Counted from the first letter of the stretch, positions 36,299-45,385 are shown. The stretch is DNA of 64,000 bases from JAEUOS01 sp965279115 (GCA_965279115.1 OZ257137.1:5084001-5148000), one strand, 5' to 3'. A program made the numbers and translations. Notes: generated by a model not told the origin, from the sequence alone.

Positions 36299-37342
36299 AT
36301 GAAAGTAGGCATCAATGGCATGGGGCGCATCGGCCGCCTCGCACTGCGGGCCGCGATGGGCGCGGCGGAGCGTCAGCCGGACGACCCGCGCGCCGGCAAC
36401 CGGCTCGACGTCGTGCACGTCAACGAGATCAAGGGCGGTGCGGCTGCTACCGCGCACCTGCTGGCATTCGATTCGGTGCAGGGCAAATGGCGCGCCGACA
36501 TTCTCGCGAAGGGCGAGGGCGCGGTCCTGATCGACGGCAAGAAGCTCGGATTTACCGCACATGCCGCGCCGGCCGAGATTCCGTGGGGCGACCTCGGGGT
36601 GGACTTGGTGCTTGAGTGCACCGGCAAGTTCCTGACGCCCGAGACCATTCAAGGGCACCTGGAGCGCGGCGCGAAGCGTGTGATCGTGGCTGCGCCGGTC
36701 AAGGTGGGCGACGTGCTCAACATCGTGGTGGGCGTCAACCACCACCTGTACGACCCGGCGCGCGACCGCATCGTCACCGCCGCGTCCTGCACCACCAATT
36801 GCCTGGCGCCGGTGGTCAAGGTGGTGCACGAGAACATCGGCATCCGCCACGGCCAGATCACCACCATCCACGACCCCACCAATACCAACCTCATGGTCGA
36901 TGCGCCGCACAAGGACCTGCGCCGCGCCCGCAGCGCCATGCAAAGCCTGGCGCCCACCACCACCGGCAGCGCCACTGCGATCGCGCTTATCTATCCGGAA
37001 CTCAAGGGCAAGTTGAACGGCCATGCGGTGCGCGCGCCGGTGCTCAACGCGTCGCTCACTGATTGCGTGTTTGAACTGCAGCGCGCCACCACGGTGGAGG
37101 AGGTCAACGGCCTTTTCGAGGCGGCCGCGAAAGGACCGCTCGCAGGCATTCTCGGGTACGAGACGCGCCCCCTGGTCAGTGCGGACTACGCGCGCGACAC
37201 CCGCAGCTCGATCGTCGACGCGCTCTCCACCATGGTCACCGACGGTACGCTTCTCAAGGTGTACGCCTGGTACGACAACGAGATGGGCTACTCCTGCCGC
37301 ATGGTTGACCTGGCCTGCCATATGGCAGAGGCTGGTCTCTGA
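36299..37342 (+). CDS. ArsJ-associated glyceraldehyde-3-phosphate dehydrogenase
   Basis: A 347-residue type I GAPDH. The NAD domain starts VGINGMGRIGRLALRAAMG, the catalytic Cys lies in ASCTTNCLAPVVKV near residue 163, His near 190 in TTIHDPTNTN, and YDNEMGYSCRMVDLA ends the catalytic domain. In ars operons with arsJ it makes 1-arseno-3-phosphoglycerate from glyceraldehyde-3-phosphate and arsenate; ArsJ exports the product. It ends one base before the arsJ ATG, which strongly supports that pairing rather than a housekeeping role. Confidence 0.92.
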   Translation: MKVGINGMGRIGRLALRAAMGAAERQPDDPRAGNRLDVVHVNEIKGGAAATAHLLAFDSVQGKWRADILAKGEGAVLIDGKKLGFTAHAAPAEIPWGDLGVDLVLECTGKFLTPETIQGHLERGAKRVIVAAPVKVGDVLNIVVGVNHHLYDPARDRIVTAASCTTNCLAPVVKVVHENIGIRHGQITTIHDPTNTNLMVDAPHKDLRRARSAMQSLAPTTTGSATAIALIYPELKGKLNGHAVRAPVLNASLTDCVFELQRATTVEEVNGLFEAAAKGPLAGILGYETRPLVSADYARDTRSSIVDALSTMVTDGTLLKVYAWYDNEMGYSCRMVDLACHMAEAGL

Positions 37343-37343
37343 C

Positions 37344-38618
37344 ATGGCGGGCTCCGTCAGCGGCGTTGCGGCGGCCAGCCACGCAGTGCGCAATTACGCG
37401 ATCGTCACGGCGGCCTATTGGGGCTTCACGCTCACCGACGGCGCCTTGCGCATGCTGGTGCTGCTGCACTTCTACAAGCTGGGCTATTCGCCTTTCACGC
37501 TGTCGTTCCTGTTCCTGCTGTACGAGGCGGCGGGGGTGCTGGCCAACCTGATCGGCGGCTGGCTGGCCACCCGCTTCGGCATCGCGCGCATGCTGACGGT
37601 GGGGCTGGTGACGCAGATCACCGGCTTCACATTGCTTTCCATGCTCGACCCCGCCTGGACGGCCGCCATGTCGGTCGCCTGGGTGGTGCTGGCGCAGGGC
37701 ATCTGCGGGGTCGCCAAGGACCTCACCAAGACCGCCAGCAAGTCCGCCATCAAGATCACCCAGGCCGAAGCAAAGAACCAGGGCGGCGGCCAGTTGTTCA
37801 AGTGGGTGGCCTGGTTCACCGGCAGCAAGAACGCCATGAAGGGCTTCGGCTTCTTTCTGGGCGGCGTGCTGCTGCAGGGGCTGGGTTTCCAGGGCTCACT
37901 GTGGGCCATGGCCGCGTTGCTGGGGCTGGTTCTGCTGGGCGTGGTGGCAAGCCTGCCGCCCATGATGGGCAAGGCCAAGGCGTCTAAATCGGCGAAGGAA
38001 TTGTTTGCCAAGAACCCCGGCATCAATGCGCTGGCGGCGGCGCGCGTGGTGCTGTTCGGCGCGCGGGATGTCTGGTTCGTGGTGGGGGTACCGGTGTTCC
38101 TGTACTCGGTGGGCTGGAACTTCACCATGGTGGGCGGCTTCCTGGCCGCCTGGACCATCGGCTACGGGCTGGTGCAGGCTCTGGCGCCGCAGATCGTCAG
38201 GCGCAGCGAGGACGGGCTCAGCCGCGAAGTGCCTGCCGCACGCTGGTGGTCCCTGATCCTGGCGCTGATCCCGGTGGCCATCGCGCTTGCGGTGTGGTTC
38301 AAGCTGGACCACCTGCAGTGGTGGGTGGTGGCGGGCTTGAGCGTGTTCGGCTTCGCCTTCGCGGTGAATTCGTCAGTGCACAGTTACCTGATACTTGCCT
38401 ACGCCGGGTCAGAAAAGGCGGCCGAGGATGTCGGCTTCTACTATGCGGCGAATGCGCTGGGACGCTTCTTCGGTACCCTGATGTCGGGCTTGCTCTACCA
38501 GTGGGGTGGCCTTCTTTACGCGCTGATCGGTTCGGCAACCATGTTGACGATCTGCTGGCTCGCCACCTTGAGGTTGCCTATGCACCGCTCCGCCGCGTCA
38601 GCAGGTATGCCGGTCTAG
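37344..38618 (+). CDS. arsJ: Organoarsenical efflux MFS transporter ArsJ
   Basis: A 424-residue MFS protein with about 11-12 helices. Blocks TAAYWGFTLTDGALRMLVLL at the N-terminus, ICGVAKDLTKTASKSAIK near 125 and GSKNAMKGFGFFLGGVLLQ near 160 are typical of ArsJ. It exports 1-arseno-3-phosphoglycerate made by the adjacent GAPDH. The ATG follows the gapdh stop after one base. Its 3' end overlaps the convergent CDF gene by 4 bp. Confidence 0.93.
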   Translation: MAGSVSGVAAASHAVRNYAIVTAAYWGFTLTDGALRMLVLLHFYKLGYSPFTLSFLFLLYEAAGVLANLIGGWLATRFGIARMLTVGLVTQITGFTLLSMLDPAWTAAMSVAWVVLAQGICGVAKDLTKTASKSAIKITQAEAKNQGGGQLFKWVAWFTGSKNAMKGFGFFLGGVLLQGLGFQGSLWAMAALLGLVLLGVVASLPPMMGKAKASKSAKELFAKNPGINALAAARVVLFGARDVWFVVGVPVFLYSVGWNFTMVGGFLAAWTIGYGLVQALAPQIVRRSEDGLSREVPAARWWSLILALIPVAIALAVWFKLDHLQWWVVAGLSVFGFAFAVNSSVHSYLILAYAGSEKAAEDVGFYYAANALGRFFGTLMSGLLYQWGGLLYALIGSATMLTICWLATLRLPMHRSAASAGMPV

Positions 38619-39526
38619 GCGCACGGCCGGGTAAACGGCGTTCTCACTGCCTGCAGGGTGACATGCTCGATGGCGAAGCGATCGTGCAGCTGCCGGGTCG
38701 CATCCTCCAGGAAGGCGTCGTCGGGGGCATTACCCGGCATCACCAGGTGGGCCGTCAGGGCGATCTCGGAAGTGCCCATGGCCCACACATGCAGGTCGTG
38801 TACCCGCGCCACGCCGGGCAGCGCCAGCAGTAGCGCCTCCACCTCGCGCAGGTTCACGCTTTCGGGCACACCGTCGAACAGCAGGTGTACCGACTGCTTG
38901 AGCAGGCTGAAGGTGCCGGCCACGATGATGATGGCGATCGCCAGGCTCATCACCGGGTCGATCCAGTTCCAGCCGAACCACAGCGCCAGGCCGCCCGCCA
39001 GCACCACGCCGGCGGATACCAGCGCATCGGCCGCCATGTGCAGGAAGGCGCCGCGAATGTTGATGTCGTGCTCGCCGCCGCGCATGAACAGCAGGGCCGT
39101 GGCGCCATTGACTACGATGCCGATCCCCGCCACCACCATGATGGTGATGCCCTCGATGGCTTGCGGCGAAGCCAGCCTGTGCACCGCCTCCCACGCCAGC
39201 GAGCCCATCGCCACCAGCAGCAGCACCGCATTGATGAAGGCGGCGAGAATGCTTGCGCGTTTCCAGCCGTAGGTGTGGCGCGCGTCGGGCCGCAGCCGCC
39301 CGGCCAGGACGCCGCCCCACGCCAGCACCAAGCCGGCCACATCCGATAGGTTATGGCCCGCATCGGCCAGCAGCGCCAGCGAATCGATTTTCCAGCCGTA
39401 AAAGGCCTCGATCGCAACGAATGCGATGTTGAGCGCAATGCCGATGCCGAACGCGCCGTTGAAACCGGCGGGCGCGTGCCCGTGGCCGTGGTCGTGACCG
39501 TGTCTGTGATGGTGGCCTGCACTCAT
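38615..39526 (-). CDS. Cation diffusion facilitator (CzcD/ZitB-like)
   Basis: A 303-residue metal/proton antiporter with six helices. The N-terminus is His-rich (MSAGHHHRHGHDHGHGH), helix 2 has the metal site LADAGHNLSDVAGL (HxxxD) and helix 5 FLHMAADALVSAG (HxxxD). The cytoplasmic C-terminal domain holds VHDLHVWAMGTSEIALTAH. These features fit Zn2+/Co2+/Cd2+ export. It is convergent with arsJ and transcribed on its own. Confidence 0.9.
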   Translation of the reverse strand: MSAGHHHRHGHDHGHGHAPAGFNGAFGIGIALNIAFVAIEAFYGWKIDSLALLADAGHNLSDVAGLVLAWGGVLAGRLRPDARHTYGWKRASILAAFINAVLLLVAMGSLAWEAVHRLASPQAIEGITIMVVAGIGIVVNGATALLFMRGGEHDINIRGAFLHMAADALVSAGVVLAGGLALWFGWNWIDPVMSLAIAIIIVAGTFSLLKQSVHLLFDGVPESVNLREVEALLLALPGVARVHDLHVWAMGTSEIALTAHLVMPGNAPDDAFLEDATRQLHDRFAIEHVTLQAVRTPFTRPCA

Positions 39527-39708
39527 GGCTTGTTTATCTGTCGGGACGCCACATCATGCCCCAAATTCCGGGTCCCTCCCATATGAAGCGCCTTGAAAGC
39601 CCCGCACATCATGCGGGATATTCAATGCCGTGCCGGCCTGACCGCATGGCTTGTCATCACGGCGGCATATCCGGCAGGCATCCTCGGGGGTTTCCCGGGC
39701 CGTTGCAT

Positions 39709-40377
39709 ATGACCGATGCGCCATGCGACACCTCGCCTGCAACCGGCGAGCGCACGCAAAGTCGTGGTGAGGAAATCGCCAACAGCGTCAGCCACGGCGT
39801 TGCCCTGCTGGCGGCCGTTGCAGGGGTGCCGTACCTGTTTGTCCACGCGCGCCCACCGGAAATGGCCAGTCTCATAGGCGTCGCCGTTTTCGCGGCCACC
39901 ATGGTGTTGCTCTACCTCTGCTCCACCCTTTACCACGCGGCGCCGGCCGGGCGCGCCAAGCGCATCCTGCTGCGCTTCGACCTGGGCGCCATCTACTTCT
40001 TCATCGCCGGCAGCTACACCCCGTTCGCCTTGGGTGCCGTGGGTGGAACATCCGGTTGGGTGATGTTCGGCCTGGTATGGGTGCTCGCATTTGCAGGCGC
40101 CGGGCTCAAGGCATTCGATCGCCTTTCGCACCCGTGGCTTTCCACCGGGCTGTATCTGGTGATGGGCTGGCTGGTGCTGTTCGCCGCCGTACCGCTCATC
40201 GGGCACCTGCCGCACGCCGCGGTGGTGCTGCTGGTCGCGGGCGGCCTTGCCTATTCGGCAGGCGTTGTGTTCTTCATGCTCGACGCAAGGCTTCGTTACG
40301 CGCATGCGGTTTGGCACTGCTTTGTCGCCGGTGGCACCGGTTGCCACTTCTTTGCCGTGCTGGGATATGCCGGCTGA
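39709..40377 (+). CDS. Hemolysin III (HlyIII/YqfA, PAQR) family membrane protein
   Basis: A 222-residue protein with seven helices. Conserved motifs: EEIANSVSHGVALLAAVAG at the N-terminus, LYLCSTLYHAAP near residue 75 (SxxxH), FDLGAIYFFIAGSYTPF near 100 and HAVWHCFVAGGTGCHFFAV near the C-terminus (HxxxH). These His/Asp residues form the PAQR metal site. A role in membrane lipid homeostasis is known for some members; haemolysis is a historical name. The start is chosen where homology begins; an in-frame extension from 39556 lacks support. Nothing else is seen in 39527-39708. Confidence 0.85.
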   Translation: MTDAPCDTSPATGERTQSRGEEIANSVSHGVALLAAVAGVPYLFVHARPPEMASLIGVAVFAATMVLLYLCSTLYHAAPAGRAKRILLRFDLGAIYFFIAGSYTPFALGAVGGTSGWVMFGLVWVLAFAGAGLKAFDRLSHPWLSTGLYLVMGWLVLFAAVPLIGHLPHAAVVLLVAGGLAYSAGVVFFMLDARLRYAHAVWHCFVAGGTGCHFFAVLGYAG

Positions 40378-40393
40378 AGAAGAACCCGGGACG

Positions 40394-40428
40394 AAAAAGG
40401 CGCCGGCGGGCGCATGGCCGGCCGGCGC
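40394..40428 (-). terminator. Leftward intrinsic terminator after a PEP-CTERM gene
   Basis: Leftward, GCGCCGGC and GCCGGCGC (40421-40428 and 40400-40407) pair over 8 bp and are followed by CCTTTTTCG. It ends the PEP-CTERM gene that stops at 40456. Confidence 0.65.
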
Positions 40429-40455
40429 AAACACAGAGGAAATGGTGCGGGGGTC

Positions 40456-41457
40456 TTAGGCGGCCTTGCGACGGCGCGCGACGCCGCCTATCACGGTCAG
40501 GCCGGCGAGCAGCAGGGCGTAGGTTTCGGGTTCGGGCACCGGCGCATAGACAAATAGTGACGAAGCGATTTGGCTGTTGCCGAAGTCGCCATTGTCGGAA
40601 ACCACATAGATGTAGCCCCGGTCGTCCATCGTGATGCCCTCAATCTGCGAGGTTCCGCTTGGCAGGGCCATTGAACTGACCACTACACCCGCCCGCGTCA
40701 CTTCCTTGAGGCCACCCGCATTGGTCAGGACCAGAAGGTTATTCGATGCTGCGCCGGCAAAGCCGGCGACGTTGGACAGTGCGTAGACGTCACTCAAGTC
40801 GGCAAAACCGATGTTGGCCGGCGGAAAAAGCGCAGTGGCGTTGATGGTGCTCGACGAACCGTTGGTGGCTGATCCGCCAGTGCCTGAGAACGTGATCGCG
40901 GTCTGGAAGATGTTCTGGGCGGCACCGCTGCCGGCGGCCTGGTTGACCAGAATGTAGCTGCTGGTCGATGCGTCGTAGGTGACACCTTCCAGGCCGCTGT
41001 TGCCCACGTTGGTGCCCAGTTTCACTGTGGAGGTACTGGCGCGGGTCAGCGTGGTTCCTGCCGCATAGTCGAAGCGCACCGCGTTGCGCTTGCGCTCTTC
41101 GACCATCACGAAGCTGCTGCCACCCACCCAGGTCAAGCCTTCCGGGTCATCAAACTCGACGCCGATACGCGAAGGGCCGGTCGCAAGTCCCAACGCCATC
41201 GAGTCGATGACCGCACCTGTCAAGCTGGTCTGCTGGACATATTGACCGCCATCGCCGACGATGAAGAGCGTGTTGGTGCTGCGATTCCAGGTCACCGCGG
41301 ACGCTTCGTATTGAATCGCCACGCCCGGCGCCTGGATGGGCAGCGCGTAGGTTCCGACGCTTACATAGTTTGTGAGGCCTGCCCATTGGGCGTTGGCAGA
41401 ATAGCTGACGGCTGCGACCACCGCGGCGAAGCTCGCCTTGAGCGAAAAATAGTTCAA
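40456..41457 (-). CDS. PEP-CTERM exported protein with SdiA-regulated-like beta-propeller
   Basis: A 333-residue exported protein. The signal peptide ends SYSANAQ. The mature part has propeller-like repeats: TWNRSTNTLFIVGDGG, DDPEGLTWVGGSSFVMVEE, SGLEGVTYDASTSSYILV and QIEGITMDDRGYIYVVSDNG, resembling the SdiA-regulated (YjiK) domain. The C-terminus VPEPETYALLLAGLTVIGG plus RRRK is a PEP-CTERM signal. The start is not certain: AAGGGG precedes a TTG at 41457 and a GTG at 41460; an ATG at 41475 lies upstream of that site. A 29-bp dyad lies just upstream. Confidence 0.8.
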   Translation of the reverse strand: MNYFSLKASFAAVVAAVSYSANAQWAGLTNYVSVGTYALPIQAPGVAIQYEASAVTWNRSTNTLFIVGDGGQYVQQTSLTGAVIDSMALGLATGPSRIGVEFDDPEGLTWVGGSSFVMVEERKRNAVRFDYAAGTTLTRASTSTVKLGTNVGNSGLEGVTYDASTSSYILVNQAAGSGAAQNIFQTAITFSGTGGSATNGSSSTINATALFPPANIGFADLSDVYALSNVAGFAGAASNNLLVLTNAGGLKEVTRAGVVVSSMALPSGTSQIEGITMDDRGYIYVVSDNGDFGNSQIASSLFVYAPVPEPETYALLLAGLTVIGGVARRRKAA

Positions 41458-41502
41458 CACACATCCCCTTGGCATGTATAAGTGAAATGAGCCATCGTTT
41501 CG

Positions 41503-41531
41503 GCGTTCTGGTTCGATTCGAACGTGAACGC
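41503..41531. promoter_or_regulatory. 29-bp dyad, candidate operator of the PEP-CTERM gene
   Basis: GCGTTC-2-GTTCGA-1-TCGAAC-2-GAACGC is symmetric about 41517. It sits 30-75 bp upstream of the possible starts of the leftward PEP-CTERM gene. The nested symmetric half-sites suggest a dimeric or tetrameric regulator. Confidence 0.5.
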
Positions 41532-41695
41532 TACGACCGGGACGTAAGGTACGTTCCCCGCGTGACATCCAATGCATATGCCGGTGGCATTGGCGTAGTC
41601 CGAATGGACTGCGTTCTGCTCCGGCGCACGATGCAGGTTGGACAAAGCTGGAGGTGCCGGCTCGCGTCCGGACGATGGCTGAAAACAGCGGTTTC

Positions 41696-42469
41696 TCACC
41701 TCGCCTTCGCCGTCCGCGCCAGGCGGCCAGCGCAGGCCAGCGCCAGCGCGAGCAAGGCCCAGCCGGGCAGCGGCACGTCGCCTTCCCCTCCAGGCGCTGG
41801 TTCGGCGTAGTCGATGGTCAGCCGCGGCCGCAGAAAGGCGGTCGGGTTTTCACGGCTGGAAAACGCCTTGACTGACGGAACCGTACTGTCGGACAGCAGG
41901 ATCCAACCAAAATTGCTGGCCGGTGTGTTCAGCCAACCCTGGACGTCGGCGGCCAACCCTGTGGAAGTCCACACATAGTCGATTTCATCGAAACCAACCT
42001 GGGAGCTGGCGCTCGCCACCGGGTTGAAATCCCCGCCCGGCAGGGTCCATAGCTGAGTCGTGCCGAAGAAGCGCGCAATCCAGGTTGCATCTCCCGGCGT
42101 GGCGGCGGTGCCGCCGCCGCCGAACTGGCTGGAAATGCCTTCGCCCCAGGCGGAGGTCATTCGGTGCATGTGAATTGGAAAAGTGGCGACCCGCGTGCGT
42201 TCAAGACGCAGGGTCAGCGTGGTACTGGTGATGGTGGCGCCAGCGGGGACGCTCGACAGGTCGAAGCGCAGCAGGGCGCGGCGCATGGAATTTCCGGCAT
42301 TGACGCCGGTTCGGCCCGCATAGATGAGCGAGGCGGCGCCGTTGGCCAATGCGCCGGCGGGATCTTCAATAAGGGTGGCATCGGCCACCGGATTGAGCAC
42401 GACTTGCGCAGCCATGCATGGCATGCATGCCGTGCCCCATAGCAAGAGGGAAATCAGGATCAATTTCAT
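41696..42469 (-). CDS. DNRLRE-domain exported protein with a PEP-CTERM-like tail
   Basis: A 257-residue exported protein; signal peptide ends near PCMAA. The mature domain matches the DNRLRE (CBM96-like) pattern: NPVADATLIED, ASLIYAGRTGVNAG, RRALLRFDLSSVPAGATI and a final FLRPRLTIDYAEP. The C-terminus GDVPLPGWALLALALACAG with Arg/Lys is a sorting-signal variant with VPLPGW in place of PEP. It may be a surface carbohydrate-binding or structural protein. It starts at the ATG before the signal peptide. Confidence 0.75.
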   Translation of the reverse strand: MKLILISLLLWGTACMPCMAAQVVLNPVADATLIEDPAGALANGAASLIYAGRTGVNAGNSMRRALLRFDLSSVPAGATITSTTLTLRLERTRVATFPIHMHRMTSAWGEGISSQFGGGGTAATPGDATWIARFFGTTQLWTLPGGDFNPVASASSQVGFDEIDYVWTSTGLAADVQGWLNTPASNFGWILLSDSTVPSVKAFSSRENPTAFLRPRLTIDYAEPAPGGEGDVPLPGWALLALALACAGRLARTAKAR

Positions 42470-42484
42470 CGCATCACCACACCC

Positions 42485-42518
42485 CAAAAAAAGAATGCCG
42501 CGCATTCGCGCGGCATTC
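42485..42518 (-). terminator. Strong leftward terminator after the phoX-like gene
   Basis: Perfect 11-bp arms GAATGCCGCGC (42493-42503) and its complement (42508-42518) with a 4-nt loop. Reading leftward, eight T follow. It separates the PhoX-like gene from the DNRLRE gene. Confidence 0.85.
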
Positions 42519-42585
42519 GGTGCTTCCAGTCCGCGAAGCGCAGGTGCATGAAGCACCCGCACTTCATGGTCAAAGGCCGCGAGTT

Positions 42586-44064
42586 TCAGGCCTTCTTGTT
42601 GCGACGACGACGTACGATCGAACCCACCAGGCCCAGACCGGCCAGCAGCATGGCGTAGGTCTCGGGTTCCGGCACGGCGGTGATCATGATGGTGCGGTCC
42701 ACGCCACTGCTCGGGTGCTGGATGTTGACAAACGCCTTGTTGGGGTCGTTGATGTCGAAGTACAGGCCGGTCATCTCCGAACCTTGGGTGCGGTTGGAAA
42801 CCCAGCGGCCGATGCCTTCGCCAGCGTCAAGCAGGTCGCCGTCCTTGTTGATGTCCTTGGCGAACCAGATGTCGTTGTCGATGCCACCGTCGCGGTCTTC
42901 GATGATGTAGATGTTGCCGGCAGCGTCGATGGCCAGGTTGTCGGCGTTGCGCAGACCGCCGCCGACGGCCAGGCCGGTGGCCAGGTCGATGGTCGAAGAG
43001 TCCGCGAAAAGTTTGACCTCGCCGGTGGCGACATTGAGGTTGTATACGCGGCTGCGGCCATCCGCGGTGTTGGCGTTGGTGTCTGAATCCGTGGTCGCGA
43101 AGTAAATGCGCTGCGTGGAACCCACGGTCTGGATTTCCAGGTCTTCCGGACGGTTGTATCCGGTGCCTGCAACCAGGCCGAGTGCCGCCCGGCCATCGAG
43201 GGCGAAGTTGCCGCCGCCCAGGTTGGTCATGGCGCTGAAAGTCGCAGCGTTGGCGGTGCCGGTGGTGGTGGTGATGGCTTCCCAGGTGGCCGCGCCGGTG
43301 ATGGCCGGGCCGTTGTTGCCTTCGAACTGGCCGCCCGCGCCAACCTTCAGCACGAAGGTCTGACCCTTGTTGAAATACTGGTCGCCGGTGGTTGCATTCG
43401 GAGTTGCCGACACGTACTTGTAGATGCCGCCGCCGTTGAGTTCGTCCACGAAGTACATCGACTTCGCGCTGTCGAAGGCCAGGCCTTCATGCGAGACACG
43501 CGGGATTACGTTGCGTTGAACGAAGTTGCCGCCGTTGGCGACAGCCGTGGTCGGGTTGGTCACTTCGAACAGGCGGCCTTTCGGTGTGCTGCCGCCACCC
43601 ACCGTCCAGGACTCTTCACCGGTCAGATAGCTGCCCCACGGGGTCCAGCGCGAAGCGTCACCGGAGACGAAACCTTGCGTGCCCGGAGCCACGATGGTGA
43701 CGGTGCGGGTGTTGTAGTTGGGGTTTTGCAGGTCGATGCGCATCACGCCCCCGGTGCCGGTTTCGAACGGCATGAACAGGTAGCGGCCGGCGTCCGGGCC
43801 GGTGCGGTTGGTGTCGATCATGTCCCAGTTGCCGGAATTGGAACCGGGCACCAGCAGGTTCTGCGTCGCGCGGTCGGCGATTGTGACTTGACTGAAGTTC
43901 GGGCTCGAGAGCGTCAGCGGGGAGGCTTCCAGCGGGCTGTTGACGGGGATCGGGCCGGCCGAAGCGGGCAGCGGGGTGAAGTTGCTGAACAGCGTTTGCG
44001 CCTGGGCCTGGCTGGCCAGAGCAAGCGCCACCGCGAGGCAGAGCTTGTTCAAATGCAGTTTCAT
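42586..44064 (-). CDS. PhoX-like (DUF839) phosphatase with PEP-CTERM signal
   Basis: A 492-residue exported protein; signal peptide ends SQAQAQ. PhoX-type blocks are RYLFMPFETGTGGVMRIDL near 95, WTPWGSYLTGEESW near 140, SHEGLAFDSAKSMYFVDELN near 190, GYNRPEDLEI near 300 and NLAIDAAGNIYIIEDRDGG near 380. These carry the Glu/Asp residues that bind Ca2+ and Fe3+ in PhoX alkaline phosphatase. The C-terminus VPEPETYAMLLAGLGLVG plus RRRR is a PEP-CTERM signal, so it is probably membrane-anchored and processed. True phosphatase activity is unproven; the DUF839 family includes other enzymes. Confidence 0.8.
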   Translation of the reverse strand: MKLHLNKLCLAVALALASQAQAQTLFSNFTPLPASAGPIPVNSPLEASPLTLSSPNFSQVTIADRATQNLLVPGSNSGNWDMIDTNRTGPDAGRYLFMPFETGTGGVMRIDLQNPNYNTRTVTIVAPGTQGFVSGDASRWTPWGSYLTGEESWTVGGGSTPKGRLFEVTNPTTAVANGGNFVQRNVIPRVSHEGLAFDSAKSMYFVDELNGGGIYKYVSATPNATTGDQYFNKGQTFVLKVGAGGQFEGNNGPAITGAATWEAITTTTGTANAATFSAMTNLGGGNFALDGRAALGLVAGTGYNRPEDLEIQTVGSTQRIYFATTDSDTNANTADGRSRVYNLNVATGEVKLFADSSTIDLATGLAVGGGLRNADNLAIDAAGNIYIIEDRDGGIDNDIWFAKDINKDGDLLDAGEGIGRWVSNRTQGSEMTGLYFDINDPNKAFVNIQHPSSGVDRTIMITAVPEPETYAMLLAGLGLVGSIVRRRRNKKA

Positions 44065-44286
44065 GGAATTTCCTCCGGGTTTTGAAACGTACTGCGGGTG
44101 GGTAAAGAAAGGTCGGCGAGCTTGAAGCCACGCGGCTGGTGCATGCGGGCTTGGCAGGAGTATCAGTTCGGCTTGTGTCCCTGCGATTTATGTGACGTAG
44201 TCCGTTCGGCTCATGGATAGGGGCGCCGATGCCCTGTTCGGCACGCATCCGCGCGCCATTTGTACTGCGGGGCGCGGCCCACCGGC

Positions 44287-44320
44287 TTGAAACATGCCCG
44301 TCACATCAGGAGCCTAGACT
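44287..44320 (+). promoter_or_regulatory. Promoter element of the epsD-like gene (shared with gspG)
   Basis: TTGAAAC (44287-44293) and CCGTCAC (44298-44304) are 11 bp apart, followed after 10 bp by -10 TAGACT (44315-44320). It aligns without gaps to 46134-46166. The layout resembles a degenerate Pho box. The rest of the 44065-44386 gap contains a half-copy of the GTTC palindrome at 44202-44216 and no gene. Confidence 0.5.
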
Positions 44321-44386
44321 CCGACGGTTTCGGCTAGTCCCGCCGTTTCCGGGGCAACCTGCCAAACACCATCGGACCGTCCAATC

Positions 44387-45385
44387 ATGAAAACTTCCCT
44401 CAACTGCAGCGCTGCGCGCCCGCTCGCCGTAATCGTCGCCTGCCTCTTGGTGGCCGCTTGCGGCAAGTCCGCCCCCGATGCCAAGCCCGCCTCACAGGTG
44501 GCCGTCAAGGTTAACGACGTGGAAATCACCGTGCACCAGTTGAACCAGGTGCTCTCGCGTGCCGGCGCGCTTTCTCCTGAGCAATCCAAAGTGGCCAGCC
44601 GGCGCGCGCTCGACCAGCTTGTCGATCAGCAGTTGCTGGTGCAAAAGGCCACCGAGGCCAAGCTCGACCGCAGTCCGGAAGTCATGGCGGCGCTGGACGC
44701 CTCGCGCCGCCAGATCCTCGCCCAGGCCTACATGGAAAAGGCGGTCGCAGGCGCCGTGGCCAAGCCCGGCACCGACGAAGTGCGCAAGTTCTACGACGAG
44801 CGTCCCGAGTTGTTCGCCGAGCGGCGCATCTATCGCCTGCAGGAGCTGGCCGCCAATGTGGGGGCCGACAAGCTGCCGGCGCTGGCCGAACTGATCGGCA
44901 AGACCAAAAACCTCAATGACATCGTCGCCTTCCTGCGCGCCAACGACATCAAGTTCAACGCCAACTCGGCGGTCCGGCCGGCCGAGCAGTTGCCGCTCGA
45001 CACGCTGCCCATGCTGGCGAAGATGAAAGATGGCGAGATCGCCGCCATGCGCAACAGCGGGCGTTTCACCATCGTGCAGCGCGTTTCCGCGGCGTTGACC
45101 CCCTTGAGCATCGAGGAGGCCACGCCGTACATCGAGCAGTTCATCGCCACTCAGCGGCGCAACGAACTCGCCAGCACGGAGTTGAAGCAACTGCGGCAAA
45201 GCGCGAAGGTGGAATTCGTCGGTGAATTCGCGCAGCAGGCGGCCCCCGCGACCGCCACCGCCGTGCCGGCCGGTGCAGTCACGCCGGCGGCCGCCGGCAG
45301 CGTGCCCGCCCAGGCGGCTGCGTCCAAGCCCGCGGCGAGCAGCATGGATGCCGCGATCGAAAAAGGCCTCAAGGGACTCAAGTAG
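44387..45385 (+). CDS. epsD: EpsD family peptidyl-prolyl isomerase lipoprotein
   Basis: A 332-residue lipoprotein with lipobox LVAAC (Cys near residue 26). A SurA/PpiD-like N-terminal helical region holds VKVNDVEITVHQLNQVL and RRALDQLVDQQLLVQKA. A degenerate parvulin-like segment follows (ERRIYRLQELAANVG to RFTIVQRVSAALTP). The C-terminal 60 residues are Ala/Pro-rich low complexity. EpsD proteins are found in exosortase-linked EPS and secretion loci, presumably as chaperones for exported proteins. A lytic transglycosylase and the secretion cluster follow. Confidence 0.8.
   Translation: MKTSLNCSAARPLAVIVACLLVAACGKSAPDAKPASQVAVKVNDVEITVHQLNQVLSRAGALSPEQSKVASRRALDQLVDQQLLVQKATEAKLDRSPEVMAALDASRRQILAQAYMEKAVAGAVAKPGTDEVRKFYDERPELFAERRIYRLQELAANVGADKLPALAELIGKTKNLNDIVAFLRANDIKFNANSAVRPAEQLPLDTLPMLAKMKDGEIAAMRNSGRFTIVQRVSAALTPLSIEEATPYIEQFIATQRRNELASTELKQLRQSAKVEFVGEFAQQAAPATATAVPAGAVTPAAAGSVPAQAAASKPAASSMDAAIEKGLKGLK

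Noticed and set aside
40399..40428. GCGCCGGC hairpin considered as a dispersed REP element
   Set aside because: The T-run on the minus strand and position after a leftward stop make a terminator the simpler reading.
44170..44216. Possible Pho box upstream of the PhoX-like gene (CGTCACATAAAT on the minus strand)
   Set aside because: Only one half-site fits; no repeat at 11 bp. Kept out of the features.
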